Shown: piece after piece, positions 56,530-64,000 of the stretch
Layout: each line of letters opens with the position of its first letter
How positions within the stretch are numbered: the first letter of the stretch is position 1
Source: Delphinus delphis
Taxonomy: Eukaryota > Chordata > Mammalia > Artiodactyla > Delphinidae
Length of the DNA stretch: 64,000 nt
Direction of reading: 5' to 3'
NCBI RefSeq assembly: GCF_949987515.2
Contig: NC_082698.1
Coordinates: 33,942,070 to 34,006,069 of the forward strand
Notes under the pieces: generated by a model
Told to the model about the DNA's origin: nothing
Seen by the model: the letters and a program-made list of their open reading frames with translations, nothing else
Databases searched by the model: none
Program-made: the position numbers and the translations under genes

Positions 56530-58084
56530 AAAGGTTGCTGTGATTTTAAAATACTGCTTTGGGGATTATGAAATAGCATAAAAATAATAGATTGTTTAGT
56601 GTACTTAAAATTTATGCTTATTACATAAGTTAATTTGGGGAACTTTTAAAAAAAGACTATAAAGACAGCTTTCTTTCAGTTTGGATACCATTCTAATGTA
56701 TCTAGCAGCAGCCAGGGAATTAGCATAGCTTTATAGAAATAGGAGTTTTTAAAAATTGTAATTAGAAGCAGTGATACTGTATTCTTTAGACTTATAATAT
56801 TTGGCACCCTGTGACAGCATCACTGCTAAGGTGGATATTGTGGTCTCTAAAATGTCTATGTAATGATTAATTATCTGGAAAGTGGCTTTCGTAGAGGACA
56901 TCAGCATACGTGGTATATCAAGAGGGACTGAGTTTTAAAAACCAAATTTCAAATTACTACATCCAAATGAGTGTTGTCCTTTAAATGGTCCCTTTGGCAG
57001 GTTAGATACCTCCACCAACAGTGCTGCTATTGTGCAGAACGTGTTAGAGCTCCTCTTTGGGAGTTGCCTTCTTTTAAATAGTCTCACTGGTGATAAATCA
57101 CAATCAGCATAATCAGGAAGCAGCCACAGATCTTCCAGAAATAAATCCAGTGAATAAGGTGAGCAGTATTACCTCTGGTCACAAACAAGAAACAATCTTA
57201 AAATGTCCTAGAAGAAGATTTCGGGAGTGATGGGCAAAGAAAAACATTGAATGAGGTCAGTTACGTAGAGGTGGAGTTTAAGAGCATATTTCTTTTTTAA
57301 CCGCTGACAAGGCTAGGCAGTTAGCAAAATATGAGGTAATATAAACAGCTAAGAGGTGAGTTAGCCAGACTCAGTACAAAAGTACAGAAAATGTGATATA
57401 AGTAATGCAAATACCAAGTTACCTACTGAGTGTAGAAATATAAACTAACATTGAACTTTTTGGAGTAGAGGTTCTGTCGATTGTTAAGGTCACAGACAAG
57501 TTTGAAAGTATGATGAAAGCTGTATACCCTTACCTTAGAAATTACACACGTATAAAATTTTGCAAAAGTTATTTTTGCAGAAGAATCCTTGTCAGAAATT
57601 CATACTTAATTTACTTCTATTATTTTTTAGTAACTTCAGATGTTTCTGTGGGCCATTTTGTCCATCAAGGGATTATGATTTATTATTTTAACATTAATAT
57701 TTAAAATATTATTTTAATAATATTATTATTATTTACTATCAGGAAAAGCTGGGTATTTTTAAATGAACAAAAACCAAGCATTGTGTTCTGTATTTTTAAG
57801 AAAACCTTACAATAAAATGTTAGTCCTTGACAATACTTTATATAACCCACAGTAAGAAGCATATTTTACTCAGAGCACATGTATGCGTGTTTGTGTAAGC
57901 AACTGAAACAAAAGTTTTACCAAACAATATCTTTCTTATATTTTCAGATGTAGTCTGGTACCCTCTGTTATATTCTGTTTCTTTTAAAAAAAATTCTGGT
58001 CTGCCAATACATTAAATTTATTTCAGCACAATCGAGTGGGTCCCAACCTACAGTTTAAGTAATTCAGAGTGATAGGCAGTCATT

Positions 58085-59775
58085 TCATAGGCAGTGATAG
58101 ACCCAGGAAAAGCATTTGATAAAACTCCTTCATGAACAAAACAACAAAAAAGCACTCATTCATGAAAAAAACAACAAAAAACTCTCGAGTTGATAACAAC
58201 CTATGCCAGACATCATGATTAATTCTGACGTTTCAAAGGGATTTCTGTTGAAAGGCAAAAACAAAACAAGAATACCCTCTAATCAATTTTTTGTTCAGTT
58301 GTGCCGTAGGTACTAGTCATTACAGGAAGTTAAGGGAAAAAAACGTGATAAGTAAGAGGTTGAAAGGAAGCAAAAGGAAATTTTCCTTATTTCCATATGA
58401 TTGCATAAAAAATTCAAGAACTCTTCAGATCAGTCATTAAAAATAAGATTATTCACCAACGTTGCCAAAAGAAGAGAAACACTGACATTGCATTCTTGTA
58501 TCAATAGTAATCAATTAGAAAAATGCTACAGGAAAAATTATTTCATTTACAATATAAAAATATCTACAAGGTATTTAGAAACAACTCTAACAGAAGAGCA
58601 AGAAATATATAATGGATATGAAAGAATGCCTGAGTAGGGCTTCCCTGGTGGTGCAGTGGTTAAGAATCTGCCTGCCAATGCAGGGGACACAGGTTCGAGC
58701 CCTCGTCCAGGAGCATCCCACATGCCATGGAGCAACTAAGCCCATGTGCCACAACTACTGAGCCTGCATTCTAGAGCCTGCGAGCCACAGCTACTGAGCC
58801 CACGCACGTGCCACAACAACTGAAGCCTGCGCGCCTAGAGCCTGTGCTCCACAACAAGAGAAGCCACTGCAATGAGAAGCCCACGCACCACAACAAAGAG
58901 TAGCCCCCGCTCGCCACAACTAGAGAAAAGCCCACACACAGCAACAAAGACCCAATGCAGCCAAAAATAAATAAATAATATAAATTTAGAAAAAAAAAAA
59001 GCTTGAGTAAACAGGAAGATAAACCATGTCCGTGAATGGGTAAACTCAACATTACACAGTTATTTCACCCCTAATTTATCTAAATTCAGTGTAGTGCCAT
59101 TTGAAAGCCCTAGAAGTTTTTATTTTATAATCTTATAATCTGATTATAAAATTAATAAGAAAGAGTAAAGGGCCAAGAAGAGCTAAGATAATTTTGAAGA
59201 ACAAGGAAGGCACTACTTCTACCAGATATCAAAATTTTAGTTGTTACAGTAATGGAACTGGTGCAAGGATACCTGAAGATAACAGTAGAATAGATTATAG
59301 ACCCTAGAAGCATATCCACAAGTGTATGGAAACTTGACATAAGACAGAGGTACATTACAAATGAGTAGGTAAAGGATGGACCTTTCAATAACTGGTGTAG
59401 TGGCAGTTATCTATGTAGAAATAAATAAAATTAGATCTCATCTCACACCATGCACAAAAATAAATTCCAGGTTGACTGGACCTAATTATAGAAAGAAAAC
59501 TTTATACAACTTTTAGAAGAAAATATACGAGAATTTTAAAAAATCTTAAGATAGGAAAAGCGTTCTCAAGCACACATAGCACAAACCATATTTTTAGAGG
59601 TAAAGATAAGCCATAGATTTAAAGATAAAGTTGACTTCATTAAAACTTAACATTTCTGTTCAATAGAAACACAAAAACAAAAGACAAGCACATACCCAGT
59701 GAAGATATTTGCAAAGCATATAGCAGATATGAACTTCTATAAGTAAATAAGTAAAAGATAAAACAGCTCACTAGA
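58085..59775 (+). mobile_element. Ancient L1 LINE ORF2 fragment, interrupted by a SINE
   Basis: Sense old L1: GACCCAGGAAAAGCATTTG, ATATCTACAAGGTATTTAG, AAGGGCCAAGAAGAGCTAAG, CCAGGTTGACTGGACC, GTGAAGATATTTGCAAAGC. Many stops and gaps. Confidence 0.7.
58637..58999 (+). mobile_element. CHR-type SINE, long form
   Basis: GGGCTTCCCTGGTGGTGCAG head, full body, AAATAAATAAAT and A tail. Flanks GCCTGAGTA and GCTTGAGTA are probable duplications. Confidence 0.93.
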
Positions 59776-59989
59776 GAAATAGGCAAAGGCTGTTTTGAGT
59801 CATTTACTTTGTTTGAAAGTCATTTTTGTAGATATTATGTGCTAAATCTGTCTCCACACACATGTCTTCATTGACTCCATGTGTGATCCTCCTAGCCTCA
59901 AACTTCAGCCAGGAATCCCACCTCCCACTAGCATATTCCTATGTGATGTAAAGTTTTGTCCTCTGAAGGTGGGCTGTGCGGAGGTTGCA

Positions 59990-60165
59990 TCTTTGCTGTA
60001 TCACTGAATGGCTGAGAGAGACTCTGGGCCAGTTTCTTAGCTTCTGTAAGCCTCAGTTTCCTCCCATGTCAGGTTGGTGTGAGGATTAAAAGAGGTTGTG
60101 CATGTGAAGTGGTTAGCCAAAAGTCTGGCCATAGAGGTGCTCAGTAAATGATAGTAGCCTCCGTA
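59990..60165 (+). repeat. MIR SINE
   Basis: CTTCTGTAAGCCTCAGTTTCC, GTGTGAGGATTAAAAGAGG and GAGGTGCTCAGTAAATG follow MIR. Confidence 0.85.
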
Positions 60166-61074
60166 ATAACAATATAATAGAGGATCAGTAGCTGTGAAAG
60201 ACAGCAAAACTTTGAAAAGGTCTTTGCCATGAAGTCATGAGGGGCAGCCAGGGCTGCTTGAAGAGTCAGTGGGTTTGATGAACTGACTGTTGGGCAGTGT
60301 TATTAGAGAAGTGTTGTTCTCCTGTTCTGTTTTTAGGCTGAACCAGTGGCTGGTGACCACATTCCCTTTGCCCCTTCATTTATCACTCACATATGCCTTT
60401 AGTTTTAGGTCCATAGTTCCTGATAAATTATATGTCTTTTCTCTGCCCTGTTGCCTTTAAAAATTTTTTTTCTCTGCATCTCCATGGAATAAAAGCAGAA
60501 GCACTTGAATTTTTAAAAGTAGTTTGGAACAGGAAAGGGAAAGCTTAGTTCTGGTTATTCATTAGTGATCTGTTTCTCTAATCATAACCCCACAGACACT
60601 GTGGGAGCAACTGGGTTTAGTCAGCTGAGAAGGAAATAAAAAAAGGAAGTCAGGATGTGGGTGAGGGAAACAAAACAGGCACTCCTTGATAGAATGAAAG
60701 GCAAAGTGGGAGAGTGCCTGGAAATAGAGGGTGGAGCTGTATTTAGATATGGGTGATGTTTTTCTTTGTTAATTGTCATGTGACGGCTATGTTTTGTAGC
60801 ACGTACCACAGGATCATAAGAATCTGAATAGGGTGTCATAAGTGCGCTCAGATTATCTCTCTTTCTCTTTCAGTTGACAAGTAATTTTTTAAAGGTCCTC
60901 TACATGTAAAGTGCATTAGAAAATGCAAAAGTATAATCAATGTCTTTGCACTGAAGATGTTTCTGGTTTAGTCGGAGAGGCGAGTCAAACCCAGGATTTC
61001 ACTGGAGTATAATCTCAGATTTGATTTTCCAGGATCATAATCTCTTCTGTCTTTTTTCCTCCTTGCTGATTTTT

Positions 61075-61285
61075 ACTGAGTGCTGTACTAAGCACTTTGC
61101 CTGGATTATTTAACTCAGTTCTCACAATATCCCCACTAGGTACGTGCTCTTATTATTTCTGTCTTATAGATGAGTGAACTAAGACTTCAGAGAAGGTAAT
61201 TAAATTGCTTAGGGTCATTCAGCTTTTTGAATGCTGGAGCCAGGTCTGGTGCTTTTAACTACTGTTCTACCTGCTTTAGGTTTGC
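61075..61285 (-). repeat. MIR SINE
   Basis: Antisense: TACTGAGTGCTGTACTAAGC, ATTATTTAACTCAGTTCTCAC, TATAGATGAGTGAACTAAG, GGAGCCAGGTCTGGTGC. Confidence 0.85.
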
Positions 61286-61389
61286 CTAGAATTAAATACT
61301 CCAGGATCTCAGAGGGGATGCAAATTGAATTTTCCTGAAGGTTGGGTAGGATTTTCTTAAGTAGAGGAAGAGCCACTCAAGAAGGAAAG

Positions 61390-61560
61390 GAACAGTATTT
61401 ATTGTATGAGTATTAAGTGCCACACACTGGGTAGGTGTTTTACCTAATATGATTTCACTTAACTTTAACCATGATACTGAAATTTTCATCATCCCATTTG
61501 ACAGATGCCAAAACTAATACTGACAGAATAATTAGACCAAAGTTTCATAGCCTTGTGGGG
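61390..61560 (-). repeat. MIR SINE
   Basis: Antisense: GTATTAAGTGCCACACACTGG, TATGATTTCACTTAAC, CCATTTGACAGATGCC. Confidence 0.75.
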
Positions 61561-61929
61561 AATACAGGGAGGAGGGAGAGAGGGAGGGTGGTAGCAGAAG
61601 TGTCTGTGTAGGTTATGGAATTCAATATCAAATCAGTCTGAACTCTTAAGCCTATGTTCTTTGTGATAATGTTAGGTTGACCCCCCAAACCATGACAAGA
61701 AGCAAAGACCAAGGAGTGAGCCCTTGGCTGTTATTCGCCATAATAAAGGATGCTTTTGTAGGAAGGAGTAGGAAAATGGATTAGGACCAAAAAAAATATT
61801 GTGAAATATGAACCAGAAGGTAGTTGAACATCTCTTGACCCTGGGATGATGATAATGACACAAAAAATTAGACCCCAATAAAAGTTAGTCATTTACTTTT
61901 TTCTCCCTTTCCTCCCTCCATGCCTTCCT

Positions 61930-63100
61930 CTTCTTAACTGAAGAATTTAAAATGTACAGAAGTAGACAAAATACTATAACGAACCCTGTGTATACATCAC
62001 TTTGCCCCTGGCCAGTCCTGTCTGATCTGCATTCCCAGTCATGCCCTCGTATTATTTTGAAAAGATCCCAGACATCATATCATTTCACTCACATATATTT
62101 CAATATATGTCTCTAAAGATAATGACTTTTAAAAAACATGGTAAAAGTACCATTATCATTAATATCATCAACTATGCAGGTAGTGTTCAAATTTCTAGTT
62201 GTCTCGTAAAAGTCATAATTTTTAAAGGTTTATTTGAATAAAGATCCACATAAGTGTCAGATGTTAGTGATTAATGTGTCTTTTAAATTTTTAATCTACA
62301 GGTTCATTCTTCATCTCTCTCCTCTGCTCCCTCCCTTTGACCCCCTGGAATTTATTTATTGAAGAATCAGGATATTTATTGTGTAGAACTTTTCACAGCC
62401 TAGCTTTTGCTGATTGCATTCCCAACAGTGTAGTTTAACACATTCCTCTGTCTTCTGTATTTCCACAAATTGGCAGTTGGGTATAGAGGCTTGATCAGAT
62501 TCATGTTTGTCTTTTTGGGGGGAGGGCTTCATAGGTGATGTGTTCTTTCATCAGGGGCATATGAGTCTAGTTTTCTGTTTATGATGTTGCAACCATCCTC
62601 GATGCGTCATCTCTCTAATTCTACTGTTTTTTCTCCTATTGATTTGCTTGAATGCTACTATAAAAAGAAAATCTCTTTTTCTACGTTTGCCTACCCAGTG
62701 GTACAATTATTATAGGAAAGGCAAGACAAATGTTTGATTCATTCCCTTTATTTACCAGTTTTCAAAATATTGAGTTGGTTCCCTAGCATCCTTGAATGAT
62801 GACTAATTTGTTTTTTTTAGTATCATGATAAACTCATAGATATAAAAATATTTGATACATTTCAGCCCACTTAGTCATTTATTATTCTCCAAAATTTCCC
62901 CTGGCTTTTGTTAGTATCTTTTTTTTGTTTGTTTCTTGCTAGGAAATGTGTCTATGGAAAACTAGAAATTTACTGAAAACAAGTGTACAGGTGCTTTATT
63001 ATGGCATTTAAGAGGCTTTCACTTCAAGTCCCCTTTTCTTTTGTAACTCCCATCTTGTCCTTACATGTACTTACCCAGCTGCAGGAGAATTGTCCTTTTT
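61930..63100 (-). mobile_element. Ancient L1 LINE 3' region
   Basis: Antisense old L1 words: ATACTATAACGAACCCTGTG, CAGACATCATATCATTTCAC, AGTTGTCTCGTAAAAGTC, CTGTCTTCTGTATTTCCAC, TTGGGTATAGAGGCTTGATC, CTTCATAGGTGATGTG. Boundaries approximate. Confidence 0.6.
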
Positions 63101-63599
63101 AATTTTTTAGGAAAATTTATGTATCTCCAAAGGTTTTGGTCTCTTCCAGGATTTTTAGAAGATTGCTATAGCAAGAAGAAAGAGCTTAAAAAGAAAAAAG
63201 AGGTTATAATAACTGTAGATATATTAACCTAACCTTCAGAATCTCGGGTTTTCAGAGAACAGTTAAGAGTTTCATGGTTATAACTATCAAATGACTTTTC
63301 CCTGAGAACCTTATGAGGCATACAGTTGGAGCCAGCTTTGATTTCTAAAACTTCAAACTCAGTCCTTCCCGCAGAGTATAAGAAATATTTGGCTGGCTTT
63401 AGAATTTTCCAGGAAAATACATTCTATTTACTTGAAAATTAGCACTCATATATATTAGTACTGAGTTTATAAGCTTTTTTTAAAATAGAATTTATAGTTC
63501 TTATAATGAAAATATAAAATAAAATTTACTGAGCTTACAATTTACAAAACTGTCTTCATATCCGTTATCACTTTCCGTAAACTTCACAGCAACCCAAGT

Positions 63600-63815
63600 T
63601 CCTATTAAGTAATTATTGTCTGACAGATGCTATGCTGAGCCTTAAAACAGATTATTCATTTAATCCTCATGGCAATCCTGTGAGGTTGGTTCTCTTATTA
63701 TTCTTATTTACCAATAAGGAAACTGGGGCTTAGAGAAGTTAAGAAACTTGTCTCGACAGCTAGTAAACGAAGGGGTCAGGAATTGACCCTTGCTTTTAAC
63801 AGTTGGGCATGTACC
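63600..63815 (-). repeat. MIR SINE
   Basis: Antisense: TTCATTTAATCCTCATGGC, GGAAACTGGGGCTTAGAG, GTCTCGACAGCTAGTAAACG. Confidence 0.88.
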
Positions 63816-63817
63816 CA

Positions 63818-63960
63818 TATTACCCCCATTTCACAGATAAAATAAATGACCCCTTGGAGATATTTGTAGACTTTTCCAAGGTTGCTTAATTAGTTGATGA
63901 TGGAGTCAGGATGGGAAACCCTGAATCTCCCAACTGCCAAGCCAGTGCTCTCTCCTGGCA
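63818..63960 (-). repeat. MIR SINE fragment
   Basis: Antisense: TACCCCCATTTCACAGATAA, CCAAGGTTGCTTAATTAG, GATGGAGTCAGGATGGG. Immediately follows another MIR. Confidence 0.7.
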
Positions 63961-64000
63961 GGCCCAGAGCGAAGGTCCCAGTGGGTCAGCAACCCTGACA

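Larger units (their letters stand above)
54918..64000 (+). other. IDE: IDE intron 4, 5' part
   Basis: At least 9.1 kb, running off the window. I searched for exon 5 (expected to begin with a sequence like NKYTLETRP) and did not find it. Repeat-poor stretches are 54,918-55,424, 56,543-58,084, 60,166-61,074 and 63,100-63,599; I see nothing else in them. Confidence 0.85.

Noticed and set aside
58642..58980. Repeated ACAACTACTGAGCC-like units resembling a CRISPR-like array
   Set aside because: These are internal subrepeats of the long-form CHR SINE, present in every copy, in a vertebrate genome.
54918..64000. IDE exon 5
   Set aside because: No sequence translating to the expected NKYTLETRP region with splice sites was found, so it must lie beyond the window.

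Overview
The window is a piece of a mammalian nuclear genome. It carries the ends of two divergent genes, KIF11 and IDE, embedded in dense interspersed repeats. The coding exons are split by GT-AG introns, and nothing here is prokaryotic (no operons, no CRISPR array). About 37 copies of a tRNA-derived SINE of the CHR type (CHR-1/CHR-2, known from whales, hippos and ruminants) make a cetacean the best guess. A short, deleted, GC-rich form of that SINE is abundant, and ruminant BovB/Bov-tA repeats were not seen. Species cannot be told from this sequence.

Layout. Positions 1-620 hold the start of KIF11 (kinesin-5/Eg5) on the minus strand: the first 25 codons plus two bases, a splice donor, the 5' leader and a CpG-rich promoter. 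Positions 620-14,090 are the intergenic spacer. It contains a second CpG-rich block at 1,075-1,275, an L2 LINE split by a solo ERV1-type LTR, two MLT1-type MaLR LTRs, L1 3' ends, MIRs and many CHR SINEs. A CpG island at about 14,090-15,150 is the promoter of IDE (insulin-degrading enzyme), which runs on the plus strand.

IDE exon 1 is 14,675-14,772, exon 2 is 49,985-50,169, exon 3 is 51,527-51,734 and exon 4 is 54,748-54,917. Together they encode residues 1-221 (the last codon is split) and include the inverted zinc motif HxxEH (His108, Glu111, His112) and the third zinc ligand Glu189. Intron 1 is 35.2 kb, intron 2 1.36 kb and intron 3 3.0 kb; intron 4 runs off the window. The phases of all four exons agree, so the gene looks intact as far as it is seen. 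A 200-N assembly gap (46,195-46,394) lies in intron 1 next to an old L1.

How the parts relate. The KIF11-IDE divergent order matches the known mammalian arrangement. KIF11 is a mitotic motor and IDE a zinc metalloprotease; their adjacency implies no shared pathway. No undescribed system was found. The most useful leads are a spliced upstream ORF of IDE that would end next to the Met42 start, a 252-bp polyadenylated insert of unknown origin inside an L1, SINE pairs that used the same or overlapping target sites, an L1-derived palindrome, and an orphan CpG block near KIF11.
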